A DNA stretch of 64,000 nt from Telmatobacter sp. DSM 110680 (lineage in GTDB: Bacteria > Acidobacteriota > Terriglobia > Terriglobales > Acidobacteriaceae): positions 2,418,001-2,482,000 of the forward strand of contig NZ_CP121196.1 of NCBI RefSeq assembly GCF_039994875.1, written 5' to 3'. The notes under the pieces were generated by a model. It saw nothing but the letters and a program-made list of their open reading frames with translations, made no database searches and was not told where the DNA came from. Positions 1 through 8,987 of this stretch are shown one piece after another. A program made the position numbers and the translations under genes. Numbering within the stretch: position 1 is the stretch's first letter; the number at the start of each line of letters is the position of its first letter.

Positions 1-1316
1 CTGCCCTGGTCGTTGATAGGCAATTGTCCCAGTCGAGCGTATTGATCGGTCGCGTCGATCCAAAGCCCCGTGGTCCCCGGCGACAGGTCCACGTTGCCGG
101 GGTGGTGCGCGGGAGTGCCCGGCACATACACAATGGCGTGATCGAATAATCCCATGCCAGGTAATTCGGACGGCACGTCCAGCCGCGAACCTGCGTTTAG
201 AAGCGCCACATAAGCATTAATACCCGCTGCCCGCAACATCGCTACGAGCAAGGTTGCCTTATCCTTGCAGTCGCCGTATTTCAGCGCCAGCGTCTCCGCT
301 GGATTATGCGGCACAATTGCTGCCTCGCCGAATTCGATCCCTGTGTATCGAACTTCGCGGTCAACATAGTCGAGAATCGCGGCTTCCTTTTCGCCGGTTG
401 TTGATTTACCAGCAATCAATCCATCCACGATCGATTGCACTGAATCAGATACCGCCTTACTATCGACAATCTTCGAATACTCAGTTGCCAGAGACTGCCA
501 CGATTTGCCCGTGGAGTAATCGATCTCGGGAAAGATATACGCATCGGGCGGCAAGTTCGCATCGCGCCCTTCAATCCCCTCCAGCGAGCCAATTTCATAA
601 GTCGTTGTGACCTGTCCGTTCGCTTCAACGCGATTCGGAGTTACTCCCGGAAGCAAGCGCGTCTCAATGCGCAACGGCAAGCTCGCCGGCGCCTCAAACA
701 CAGCCCTGCTGTGCGATACCGGCACTTCTTCATGACCAAAGAAGGAACGCCCCACCCGTCCCGGTGCAAAGAAGGGTTCCGTCTCGCGTTCGAAGTATTC
801 CTCTTCCACCACCACGCCAGGAGCAATCGCCGGCAGCGGCGCATGCAGTCTTTTGCCGTCGCTGTAAGTCTTGTAGTCGCCGCCGCGCGCTGGTTCCTCC
901 GTAATAGCAATCGGATCAAGGGTGTGTTCAGAGTAATCCGGCTCAATCACGCGTGCGCGAATCACCGGCCGCACCTCGTGCCACGGATCCCAGCCGACCG
1001 ACAAACTATCCCAGCCCTCTGCGCCCTTGGCAGTCAGCACTTTGTAGATGTAGTGGCCTACATGCGTAAGCCGGCCCGCTTCATCGAAACTGAATTTTTC
1101 GTCGTCATCAAACAACGTCACATTGGCGCCATCAGGCGTAGCCACTTCAGACGCAGCCTGATACAAATCTCTTGCGGGAACAGAAAAATGGGGTGCGTTC
1201 CACGGCTGAACATTCTGCTGAGCGCGAGAGTCCAAACCCGCCACACCGGGTATCGCGACAACCAGTAAGCAAGGTACAAAACGACGCAACACGAGAAGGG
1301 GCACAGCGCTCCTCAT
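1..1316 (-). CDS. Secreted DUF3857/transglutaminase-like protein (3' end beyond window)
   Basis: Partial gene that enters from the left edge; 438 codons are visible. It opens with a basic then hydrophobic signal peptide (about residues 1-28). The middle, roughly residues 60-250, resembles the DUF3857 domain that precedes transglutaminase-like domains in exported proteins. A transglutaminase-like core follows: YGDCKDKA carries the likely nucleophile Cys350, FDHAIV carries His393 and WIDATD carries Asp421, so the papain-like triad is complete. These proteins are thought to act in the periplasm or at the cell surface; the substrate is unknown. The start ATG at 1316 has no strong ribosome site, so it rests on the signal peptide. 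The gene is last in a run of minus-strand genes, about 100 bases after ribulokinase. Confidence 0.8.
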   Translation of the reverse strand, partial: MRSAVPLLVLRRFVPCLLVVAIPGVAGLDSRAQQNVQPWNAPHFSVPARDLYQAASEVATPDGANVTLFDDDEKFSFDEAGRLTHVGHYIYKVLTAKGAEGWDSLSVGWDPWHEVRPVIRARVIEPDYSEHTLDPIAITEEPARGGDYKTYSDGKRLHAPLPAIAPGVVVEEEYFERETEPFFAPGRVGRSFFGHEEVPVSHSRAVFEAPASLPLRIETRLLPGVTPNRVEANGQVTTTYEIGSLEGIEGRDANLPPDAYIFPEIDYSTGKSWQSLATEYSKIVDSKAVSDSVQSIVDGLIAGKSTTGEKEAAILDYVDREVRYTGIEFGEAAIVPHNPAETLALKYGDCKDKATLLVAMLRAAGINAYVALLNAGSRLDVPSELPGMGLFDHAIVYVPGTPAHHPGNVDLSPGTTGLWIDATDQYARLGQLPINDQG

Positions 1317-1413
1317 TGAGCAGGGTTACAGTTCACGGTAAACCGGTGTAAAGGCAAGCGCAAGAGCAGCGCATAAGTCTTTGGCCACCATAGTTACCGG
1401 GTGGAAAATCCTA

Positions 1414-2997
1414 CTAGAGTGCGCGCCTCGCCTCCGTCGCGATTTCGCGCAACTCCGGCAGAACCCGCCCCAGTGGCATCGCTGGAGCATGCCTCTGTCC
1501 GAGCGCAAAATAGACGTCCTTGTAGAGCGCATACAGCCGCTCGTAGACCTCAACCGAACGCCGATCCGGCTCAATAGTACGGAATGGCAGACACACCGCC
1601 TTCTGCGCTTCTTCAATGGTCTTGTAGATGCCCGCGGCCAGCAGTGCCATGATTCCCGATCCTAGGCTTGTGGGGACACCGGCTGGCACCAGGACCGGCT
1701 TGTTCAGCACATTGGCGTATACCTGGTTCAGCACTTCGTTTTTTTGCGGTATTCCTCCGGCATTGATCACGCGATCCACGCGCACGCCATGCTCTGCCAT
1801 GCGCTCAAGAATGATCCGCGTGTGAAACGCGGTTCCCTCGATCGCCGCGAACAGTTCATCCTGCGCCGTGTGCACCAGATTCCATCCCAGCGTTATCCCC
1901 CCAAGTTCCGGATTCACCAGCACCGTGCGATCGCCGTTATCCCAGCTCAAACGTAATAGGCCTGTTTGTCCGGCCCTGAACTCTTCGAGTCCCTTCGACA
2001 ATTCGAAGACTCGAGTCTGCGACCGTTGCGCAATCGCTTCAAAAATGTCACCAGTCGCCGAGAGCCCCGCTTCAATTCCGGTATAGCCAGGATGAACGCT
2101 GCCTGGCACCACTCCGCAAACCCCTGGCACCAGTTGCGCTTCACGTGCCATTGCAATGATGCACGTCGACGTTCCCACTACATTCACTACGTCGCCTTCG
2201 CGGATATGCGAACCGATCGCGTCCCAGTGCGCATCGAACGCACCTACGGGGATTGGAATGCCCGCGCGTAAGCCCAGTTTCTCAGCCCACTCCGCTGATA
2301 AGTATCCGGCGACCTTGTCGCTGGTCAGATACTCGCCGCCCATTTTTGCGCGCACACCGGCCAGCAGGGGATCGACCGAAACCAGAAACTCTTCCGGCGG
2401 CAATCCGCCCCATTTCGGATTCCACATCCACTTGTGGCCCATCGCGCACACGCTGCGCTTCAGGTCCTTGACGTTCTTAACGCCACTCAGAGTTGCCGCA
2501 ACCATGTCGCAGTGTTCGAGCGCGGTCACAAATGAATCCCGTTTGCCTGGATTGTGGCGCAACCAGTGGAGCAGCTTTGCGAACCCCCACTCGTGCGAAT
2601 AGACGCCGCCGCACCACTCAATTGCTTCCAGCCCCTTCGCATGCGCCTTGGTGGTGATCTCCTCCGCCTCCGCATGCGCGCGATGATCGCACCACAAATA
2701 GTATTCATCCAGCGGCTCAAGGTTTTCGCCCACCGGGATCACGCTAGAACCGGTGGTATCGAGCGCAATGGCTTCGACATTGCCTCCGCTGATTCCAGTC
2801 GCGGCAAGCACATCTTTCGTCGCAACCGCAAGGGCAGCCATCTGGTCAGCGTGCGATTGCGTGGCAAAATCCGGATCTTCGCGGCGGCGGTGCAGCGCAT
2901 ATGAAGCCGATGCAGTGCCAATCGGGCCATACTGACTGTCAACCAGCGTTACACGCACACTCAGCGTGCCAAAATCAACTCCTGCTACTACCGACAT
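1414..2997 (-). CDS. araB: Ribulokinase (FGGY carbohydrate kinase)
   Basis: Phosphorylates L-ribulose to L-ribulose 5-phosphate with ATP in arabinose catabolism. The 527-residue protein has the two-lobed FGGY kinase layout: an N-terminal phosphate-binding segment (DFGTLSVR, residues 8-15), a GAFDAHWDA segment holding the likely catalytic Asp mid-protein, and a GGIPQKN segment in the ATP lobe. The overall pattern fits AraB better than glycerol or xylulose kinase; length is slightly under the usual 550-570. GGAG lies about 9 bases before the ATG. No araA, araD or arabinose regulator is visible nearby, so the gene is detached from a classical ara operon. It lies about 80 bases after motB in the same direction. 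Confidence 0.9.
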   Translation of the reverse strand: MSVVAGVDFGTLSVRVTLVDSQYGPIGTASASYALHRRREDPDFATQSHADQMAALAVATKDVLAATGISGGNVEAIALDTTGSSVIPVGENLEPLDEYYLWCDHRAHAEAEEITTKAHAKGLEAIEWCGGVYSHEWGFAKLLHWLRHNPGKRDSFVTALEHCDMVAATLSGVKNVKDLKRSVCAMGHKWMWNPKWGGLPPEEFLVSVDPLLAGVRAKMGGEYLTSDKVAGYLSAEWAEKLGLRAGIPIPVGAFDAHWDAIGSHIREGDVVNVVGTSTCIIAMAREAQLVPGVCGVVPGSVHPGYTGIEAGLSATGDIFEAIAQRSQTRVFELSKGLEEFRAGQTGLLRLSWDNGDRTVLVNPELGGITLGWNLVHTAQDELFAAIEGTAFHTRIILERMAEHGVRVDRVINAGGIPQKNEVLNQVYANVLNKPVLVPAGVPTSLGSGIMALLAAGIYKTIEEAQKAVCLPFRTIEPDRRSVEVYERLYALYKDVYFALGQRHAPAMPLGRVLPELREIATEARRAL

Positions 2998-3076
2998 TCC
3001 ATGCTCCAGTGGTAAACGCTTTCCAGCATCGGCACCAGACTACACCACCGCCGCAGACCTATCGGGTGCATTCGGC

Positions 3077-3880
3077 TCACTTCTTCGGCGCGCTTTTCTC
3101 TGCCGTCTGGAGCGCTGCCGTCACTTCGGTTGCTCCCTTCAGTTTTGCCGGCGTTCCATCCTGGTTCTTCACCAGAATTGAGATCCTCCGATTCGACGGA
3201 TCATACGGATTCGTTTTCACCCGCAACAACTGATCGGCGTAGCCGCGCACCTGCGTCACCTGGTTGCCGCGCACGCCGTGCTGTTGCAGTAGTCGTCGCG
3301 CTGAATTGGCGCGATCTGCAGACAACTCCCAGTTGCTGTAGTTGGTGTCATCGGAATACTGCGCCGCATCCGTGTGTCCCTCGATCAGCAGGGCATTCGG
3401 AAGAGTCTTCAATTCGCCGCCCAGCAATTCCAGCAACTCCTGCCCGCTATCGCTTAGCCGCGCACTCCCACTTTGGTAGAAGGTCCCATTTTTATCTTCG
3501 AGCAATTCGATGCGTAATCCTTCAGGCGTAATCGTGATTTCAATTTGCTTCGAAAGCTTTTCCAGATCTTTTTTCGCGCGGATCTCTTCCTCAAGTTTTT
3601 GTTTGAGCTTCTGCATGTTATCCGAACTTGCTATGGCAACGGTTTCACCCGTGCCCGTCAGCGTCGTGCCCATCATCGTGCCCGTGCCCCTGGGATCATT
3701 GAAATATCCCGCCACTGCCTTCTTTACCTTTTCACTCGAATTCATCAGCCACAGCACGATAAACAGCGACATCATCGCGGTCACAAAGTCCGCATACGCC
3801 ACCTTCCATGCGCCGCCATGATGTCCACCATGTCCGCTTTTCTTCCTGATGACGATAATCGGTTGTGTCTTTGCAGCCAT
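3077..3880 (-). CDS. motB: Flagellar motor stator protein MotB
   Basis: Peptidoglycan-anchored half of the proton-driven flagellar stator, in the inner membrane with MotA. The 267-residue protein has a short basic, His/Gly-rich cytoplasmic tail, one membrane segment (about 28-48) with the ion-carrying Asp31 in AYADFVTAMM, and a C-terminal OmpA-like peptidoglycan-binding domain (about 120-250) containing EGHTDA and a Ser-x-x-Arg-Ala-x-x-Ala-type helix. The gene begins 12 bases after motA stops, which makes cotranscription very likely. The ribosome site is weak, as expected for translational coupling. The tail ends in a Lys-rich stretch. Confidence 0.93.
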   Translation of the reverse strand: MAAKTQPIIVIRKKSGHGGHHGGAWKVAYADFVTAMMSLFIVLWLMNSSEKVKKAVAGYFNDPRGTGTMMGTTLTGTGETVAIASSDNMQKLKQKLEEEIRAKKDLEKLSKQIEITITPEGLRIELLEDKNGTFYQSGSARLSDSGQELLELLGGELKTLPNALLIEGHTDAAQYSDDTNYSNWELSADRANSARRLLQQHGVRGNQVTQVRGYADQLLRVKTNPYDPSNRRISILVKNQDGTPAKLKGATEVTAALQTAEKSAPKK

Positions 3881-3892
3881 GTAAATGTCTTT

Positions 3893-4777
3893 CTACGCAG
3901 CCTTGGCCGCCACGCCGGAGACGCTACCTTGACCCTTGCAGAATTTCTCCATCTCATCAAAGGTCGGCCGTACCCGCGCAGGAATCGCCCGCCTCCCCAA
4001 CTCAATCGCAATCATTGGCGCCGAACCTTTGAGAAAAGCTAGCAACAGTACTCGCAACACATGCAGATAGTCGTTATGCTCATCGGCAGTCTTGGCCATG
4101 TTTGCGCTCAATGGCCCCGCTACTCCGTAACACAGCAGAATGCCGAGAAACGTGCCCACCAGGGCCGCTGCTACCTTCTCGCCAATCTCTTCCGGTGGAC
4201 CGCCAAGCGAACCCATCGTGATCACCACTCCCAGCACCGCTGCGACAATTCCCAGCCCCGGCAATGCGTCAGCCATCGTTGTCAGCGCAGCCACCGGCTG
4301 AGTGGCTTCCTGATGATGTACCTCCATATCCAATTCCATCATCTGGTCCATATCAAAGGGATCGACGCCGCCCGTGATCGCCATCCGCAAGGTGTCACAA
4401 ACAAAATACTGCGCATGATGATCGGCAAGAAAATCGGGAAAGGCCTTGAAGACCGCGCTCTCCTTAGGTTTCTCCACGTCGTTCTCGACACTCAGCAAGC
4501 CTTCTTTGCGTACCTTATTCAGAAACATGTACATCATCTTCAGCAGATTCAAATAACGCTGCTTGCCAAATTTCGAACTGCTCAGAACACCCTTCAGGCC
4601 CGCGAGGATCCCCTTCAAAATGTGCATCGGGTTTGCCACCAGCAGCGTTCCCGTTGCAGCTCCGGCAATGATCAGCAACTCGGCAGGCTGTACCAGCACC
4701 GCCATGTGTCCCTTCTCCATCAGGAACCCACCGATCACTGCGCCGAACACCATAACGATGCCTATGATGGCAAACAT
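3893..4777 (-). CDS. motA: Flagellar motor stator protein MotA
   Basis: Ion-channel subunit of the flagellar stator. The 294-residue protein has four membrane segments with a large cytoplasmic loop. Conserved features are the RKEG...E segment of the loop, which contacts the rotor in known MotA proteins, the proline in ALPGLGIVAAVLG and the proline in AGPLS. The start at 4777 is chosen because it matches the usual MFAIIG beginning and has GGGGAGA about 6 bases upstream; a longer reading from 4936 would add a segment unlike any MotA. The start overlaps the end of the PAS-GGDEF gene by 16 bases, so the two are translationally coupled. Expression is probably from the sigma-28-like promoter at 5677-5703. 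Confidence 0.93.
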   Translation of the reverse strand: MFAIIGIVMVFGAVIGGFLMEKGHMAVLVQPAELLIIAGAATGTLLVANPMHILKGILAGLKGVLSSSKFGKQRYLNLLKMMYMFLNKVRKEGLLSVENDVEKPKESAVFKAFPDFLADHHAQYFVCDTLRMAITGGVDPFDMDQMMELDMEVHHQEATQPVAALTTMADALPGLGIVAAVLGVVITMGSLGGPPEEIGEKVAAALVGTFLGILLCYGVAGPLSANMAKTADEHNDYLHVLRVLLLAFLKGSAPMIAIELGRRAIPARVRPTFDEMEKFCKGQGSVSGVAAKAA

Positions 4778-5655
4778 GCAAGTCTCCCCTGCGATGCAGT
4801 GATGTGATTTCCTCCAGCACGTACACTCGCAAACATGGCAGCCTGTGCCCGCTCGAGTAAATTGGCCAACGGTTCGCCCCGCTCCGCCTGAGCCGCTCCG
4901 ATGCTCACGGTTAAAGACGCACGATCGCCCCACCATCGAAATTCCGTGGTGCGCGACAGTCCCGCCAGCATTTGTGCGTGGGCCGCAAGCATTGGCGTGT
5001 TCCGCTCATGCGACAGGACCAGAAACTCATCGTCACCCCAGCGGCCAATCTCTTCCGCAGGCTTTAATCCCGCTGCCAGCGTGCGTTCCACTTTTTCCAG
5101 CATTGCTTCGCACGCTCTCACGCCGTGCGTGCGACGAAACACCCTCGCCTGGTCCACCGTCACCCACAACACGCCCAGGGGAATATGGCTGTGCAGAAAA
5201 TCTTCATGCATGGTCGCGAGTCGGTCCTCAAGTTCTGCCTGGCTTTCGCCAATGCTCGAACTCTCATCGAGTTCCCCATGCGGCAGCGCGTCAATACTCT
5301 CGGCAGGATGAAACACCACCCCAGTCCCGATCCTCCCGCCAAGTCCATCGCGCAGTACCAGCACACGCGCCATCAATGGGATTTCATGGCCCACCTTGTG
5401 CTGCGCCACCACCAGCGATCCGCGCCCTCGTGCGCTTTCCTCATCTGCATGCCTGACCCAAGGATGTGCACCATCAGCTAGCAGGAAATTCAGAACCTTC
5501 CGTACGCTATGTCCCACAACCTCGCCGCCAGCAAACCCGGTAATGATCTCTGCCGCACGACTCCAAAGGACTACGTTGCCGTCATGATCCGCGAGAGCCA
5601 CGCCCTCCGTCAGGCTGTCCAGCGCCGATTCCAGCAGTTCTGTCCGATCCGCCAT
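4762..5655 (-). CDS. PAS-GGDEF-type signalling protein with GDDEF motif
   Basis: A 297-residue cytoplasmic protein. An N-terminal PAS domain (about 5-115) begins TELLESALDSLTEGVALADHDG and includes the WSRAAEIITGF segment. It is followed by a GGDEF-family domain (about 155-285). The active-site motif reads RWGDDEF at residues 206-211, so the second glycine of GGDEF is Asp. Cyclase activity is therefore doubtful and the domain may instead bind GTP or c-di-GMP. The start at 5655 has GGAGG at 5665-5669; the in-frame ATG at 5676 would fall upstream of the expected transcript start. Overlap with motA implies a role in motility control, but this is inference. Confidence 0.85.
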   Translation of the reverse strand: MADRTELLESALDSLTEGVALADHDGNVVLWSRAAEIITGFAGGEVVGHSVRKVLNFLLADGAHPWVRHADEESARGRGSLVVAQHKVGHEIPLMARVLVLRDGLGGRIGTGVVFHPAESIDALPHGELDESSSIGESQAELEDRLATMHEDFLHSHIPLGVLWVTVDQARVFRRTHGVRACEAMLEKVERTLAAGLKPAEEIGRWGDDEFLVLSHERNTPMLAAHAQMLAGLSRTTEFRWWGDRASLTVSIGAAQAERGEPLANLLERAQAAMFASVRAGGNHITASQGRLACLPS

Positions 5656-5676
5656 TCGCCGGTTCCTCCACCTCAT

Positions 5677-5703
5677 TCATCGGCGAAGACGCGCACATCT
5701 TGA
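5677..5703 (-). promoter_or_regulatory. Candidate sigma-28 (FliA-type) flagellar promoter
   Basis: On the minus strand the sequence reads TCAA, 15 bases, then GCCGATGA. The flagellar sigma-28 consensus is TAAA-N15-GCCGATAA, so each box has one mismatch and the spacing is exact. The predicted transcript would begin near 5670 and reach the GGAGG ribosome site of the PAS-GGDEF gene within a few bases. The position, just before a motA-motB cluster, fits a late flagellar gene promoter. Confidence 0.6.
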
Positions 5704-5808
5704 TCAAGTCATAATGAGGCATTCCTCTCAAGGCGAGGAATCGAGGAAGACCGGAGCCAACCCCCGGTAGCGAAGATCAATAATCGAATTGAAAAGACAA
5801 GAAGGGAA

Positions 5809-7314
5809 CTACTTTGTCTTTACGCCGATTCCGTTGCTCACGCCGCCGAGCGGCAGCCGCACCACGAATCGCGTGTTACCCGGATGCGACTCGACATCGA
5901 TTTTCCCGCCGAACTTCTGCGTCACGATGCGATGCACAATCTCCAGGCCCAAGCCGGTACCCGAGCCCTGTGGCTTGGTGGTGAAAAACGCTTCAAATAT
6001 ACGCGGCAGCACATCTGCCGGAATTCCGGGACCGTGATCGGTAATGCTCACCGCCAGCCATCCAGGATCCGAGGCAGGACCTGCGCCGTTGCCGCTCGCC
6101 CCCTGTTCTGTCCACGTGGCAATCTCAATCTGTCCCTGCGCCGGAGAGGCATCAGCAGCATTGTCAATTAAATTCGTCCACACCTGGCTGAGTGCAGAAC
6201 CGCGCGTCTGAATTACCGAAGGAGCTGCTGTAAATTTCTTCTCCACCGCAATCTGCTTAATGCGCAGCTTGTGTCCTAGGATCGTGATCGTGCTTTGCAG
6301 GCTGTCGTGCACGTCCAGCTCTTTCACCGGCGAGCGGTCGTCGTACGCGAACTTCTTCACTGCCATCGCCAGATCAGACACTCGCGAGATACTCTCTTCG
6401 ATCGCGCACACCAGCGAGACGCTCGACACCAGTGCTTCAAGCCAGTTCAGCGCGTCCGAAAAGCTGCTTGCATCGAAATACTCCCGAGCGCATTTCAGCT
6501 CTTCCTGCTCAAATCCAATCTCGACCAGCGACGGCGCGATTGTGAAGGCGTTTTCAACCCCGGCATCCTGTAGCCACTCCGCTAGCTTCTCTTCGGCATC
6601 TGCCTGTTCAATGGAACTCAAAGCCGGCGCGTGGCAGCTTTTCATGGCATGCTTCAGCAGGTTATGCATGCACTGCATCTGGTCCGGTGTTTTAGGCTTG
6701 CTCGCCGAACGCAGACTGAGATCCTGCAGTTTCATCAGGTTTTCGCGTAGTTGCGATGCCGCTCGCTTTGCCGCTGATCCCGGGTTGTGCAACTCGTGCA
6801 TCAATCCGGCCGCCAGCGTCCCCAGCGACACCAGTTTCTCCCGATGCAGCGCTTCCGCCTGGTAGGCAGAAAGCCGGGTCGACATGTCGGCGAGGATCAC
6901 TTTGCGAGCGTCCGGGCAGCAAGCCATCAACGCCCAGAACTGGTCCGCGCTAAACCGCAACAGGTCCGTATCGCGAACTGCCGTCACAAGAAACGTCGCG
7001 TGTGTCTTGCCCGTCAGAAATGGAGTCTCACCAAAAGCTTCGCCGGCTTGGGCTGTACCCACAGTGGTGTAGGATCCGTCAGCCTCAATTCGTTCGGCGC
7101 GACATTCGCCGTCAAGAACCAGCCAGTAGTACAGCGATCCGTGGCCGGGATCAGCCAGCTTCGTGCCAGCTTTTGCATGCACTCGTTCGACAATTCCAAT
7201 GCTCTGCAGAGCGTCTGCGGGGACGTCGGCAAACGGTCGTGTGTGACCCAGGGATCCGGCCAGTTCCTCTAAAGGAACCGACTGAATGTTCATCAATTGT
7301 TCGCCTGCGCTCAT
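5809..7314 (-). CDS. Histidine kinase with N-terminal cyclic-nucleotide-binding domain
   Basis: A 501-residue soluble sensor kinase. Residues about 20-150 form a cNMP-binding (CRP-like) beta barrel with GEAFGETPFL, the usual phosphate-binding-cassette region. A dimerisation helix follows with HELHNP, placing the phospho-accepting His at 173. The catalytic domain has the N box (NLIDNAADA), G1 box (DHGPGIP), F box (FEAFFTTK) and G2 box (GTGLGLEI). There is no membrane segment, so it senses a cytoplasmic ligand. It starts 20 bases after the receiver-reductase gene stops, so that protein is its likely partner. A gap of about 150 bases separates it from the PAS-GGDEF gene. Confidence 0.9.
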   Translation of the reverse strand: MSAGEQLMNIQSVPLEELAGSLGHTRPFADVPADALQSIGIVERVHAKAGTKLADPGHGSLYYWLVLDGECRAERIEADGSYTTVGTAQAGEAFGETPFLTGKTHATFLVTAVRDTDLLRFSADQFWALMACCPDARKVILADMSTRLSAYQAEALHREKLVSLGTLAAGLMHELHNPGSAAKRAASQLRENLMKLQDLSLRSASKPKTPDQMQCMHNLLKHAMKSCHAPALSSIEQADAEEKLAEWLQDAGVENAFTIAPSLVEIGFEQEELKCAREYFDASSFSDALNWLEALVSSVSLVCAIEESISRVSDLAMAVKKFAYDDRSPVKELDVHDSLQSTITILGHKLRIKQIAVEKKFTAAPSVIQTRGSALSQVWTNLIDNAADASPAQGQIEIATWTEQGASGNGAGPASDPGWLAVSITDHGPGIPADVLPRIFEAFFTTKPQGSGTGLGLEIVHRIVTQKFGGKIDVESHPGNTRFVVRLPLGGVSNGIGVKTK

Positions 7315-7334
7315 CGTGCCGTTTCAATCCCCAT

Positions 7335-8987
7335 TTAGAACCCCGCCAGATACTGATGCGCAAATTGCACTGCAATCGAACCTTCGCCTACCGCTGACGC
7401 CACCCTCTTCACTGATCCGTGCCGCACATCCCCAGCCACAAACACGCCTGGAACGCTGGTCTCCAGCAGAAACGGCTCGCGCTGTTCTCGCCAGCCACTC
7501 ACTAGCTTTCCGTCTTGCCGCAAATCAGGTCCAGCCAGCACAAATCCCTTCTCGTCGCGCAAAACCGCCTCCGGAAGCCATTCCACCCCCGGCTGCGCAC
7601 CGATAAACACAAATAGAGACGTTGCTTGTACGCAATATTCGCCTTTTGGACCGCGCAAGCGCAAGGCTTCGAGTCTGTCTTCTCCTTCCGCGGCCATTAC
7701 CTGTGTTTGCGTTTCCACCACAATATTGGATGTGCGCTCAATCTCATCGATTAAGTATTTCGACATGGTGGCCGAAAGCCCCTTCCCGCGCACCAGCATC
7801 GTCACCTTCCGGGCATATTTGGCAAAGTGCAACGCTCCCTGACCAGCAGAGTTCGCTCCCCCCACCACGAAGACTTCCTCGTCCTGGCAGGAAATGGCCT
7901 CCACCAGCGCCGCGCCGTAGTAAATCCCCCGCCCCGTAAGCCTCTCTGCACCCGGAATATCCAGCTTCCGCCACTGCACCCCCGGAGAGAGCAGGACCAC
8001 GTGCGAAGACACCTCGCGTCCGTCGCTCAACTGCACAAACCGGTACTGCCCTTCAATTCGCAGCCCGACCGCGCGCTGGGTCACGAATTCCGCCCCGAAA
8101 CGCGATGCCTGGGTATGCGCACGGCGCCCCAAGTCCGATCCGGTGATTCCAGCCGGAAAACCGAGGTAGTTCTCAATCTTCGAACTCGAACCTGCCTGTC
8201 CTCCCGGTGCTACCGGTTCCACAACCAGCGTTTTGAGGCCTTCGCTGGCGCCATAAACGGCCGCCGCCAGTCCCGCTGGACCCGCTCCTACCACCACCAT
8301 GTCGTAGAACTCTTGGGTGGCGTGGGTGCTTAATCCAACTCTGGCTGCCAGCGCATCAGGATTCGCCTCCGCCAGTGCGCTTCCGTCCGCAAATAGCACC
8401 ACCGGCAGCTGGTCTGCCTTGAGCTGCCGCTCATCCAGCAGTTTTTGCGCCTCGTCATTCGTAGCCGCATCGATCCAGCGGTAGGGAACGTGGTTGCGTG
8501 AAAGAAAATTGCGCAATTGATGGTCGCTCAGAGCCCAGCGGTTACCGATCACCCGGATACCCTCAAATGGGGGCCGGTATCCCGCCTTCCAGTCGTCCAG
8601 AAGATCGCTCAAAACCGGATATAGCTTCTCCTCCGGTGGGTCCCAGGGCTTGTTTAGGTAATAGTGAATCCGCGCCGTATTGATCGCCCGGATAGCCGCT
8701 TCCGTATCTGCGTAGGCCGTCAGAAGCACCCGTTTAGCGTGGGGATAAAACTCCTGCGCCCGTTCCAGAAACTCAACGCCTGTCATCCCCGGCATTCTCT
8801 GGTCGCTTAGCAGCAGCGCTACAGGCTCCTGGCGCGTCTTCAATTGCTGTAGAGTGTCGAGCGCCGCTTGCCCGCTCGCCGCCCGCATTACACGGTATTC
8901 GGCCCCATACTCGCGTCGGAGGTCCTGCACGACCGCTTCCAGAACGCTTACGTCGTCATCTACTGCTAGTAAATTCGGCCTCGCCAT
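7335..8987 (-). CDS. Fused response regulator/thioredoxin-reductase-like flavoprotein
   Basis: A 550-residue fusion. Residues 1-125 are a receiver domain with the acidic DDD pocket near 10-12, phospho-accepting Asp62 in SDQRMPG and Lys113 in LNKPW. Residues about 143-222 look like a cysteine-free glutaredoxin-like segment. The rest is a pyridine-nucleotide flavoprotein with the FAD motif GAGPAG at 234-239, the NADPH-binding GGANSAGQGA at 376-385 and a terminal GVFVAGDVR FAD motif. Where thioredoxin reductase normally has its CxxC disulfide (about 357-365), the sequence is GIYYGAALVEAISC, so thioredoxin reduction of the usual kind is unlikely. Similar fusions are already named in public annotation. 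The downstream kinase probably phosphorylates it. Confidence 0.9.
   Translation of the reverse strand: MARPNLLAVDDDVSVLEAVVQDLRREYGAEYRVMRAASGQAALDTLQQLKTRQEPVALLLSDQRMPGMTGVEFLERAQEFYPHAKRVLLTAYADTEAAIRAINTARIHYYLNKPWDPPEEKLYPVLSDLLDDWKAGYRPPFEGIRVIGNRWALSDHQLRNFLSRNHVPYRWIDAATNDEAQKLLDERQLKADQLPVVLFADGSALAEANPDALAARVGLSTHATQEFYDMVVVGAGPAGLAAAVYGASEGLKTLVVEPVAPGGQAGSSSKIENYLGFPAGITGSDLGRRAHTQASRFGAEFVTQRAVGLRIEGQYRFVQLSDGREVSSHVVLLSPGVQWRKLDIPGAERLTGRGIYYGAALVEAISCQDEEVFVVGGANSAGQGALHFAKYARKVTMLVRGKGLSATMSKYLIDEIERTSNIVVETQTQVMAAEGEDRLEALRLRGPKGEYCVQATSLFVFIGAQPGVEWLPEAVLRDEKGFVLAGPDLRQDGKLVSGWREQREPFLLETSVPGVFVAGDVRHGSVKRVASAVGEGSIAVQFAHQYLAGF

Noticed and set aside
5660..5676. ATG at 5676 as start of the PAS-GGDEF gene
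   Set aside because: It has no ribosome site, would lie upstream of the predicted transcript start, and adds seven residues that do not belong to the PAS domain; ATG 5655 has GGAGG.
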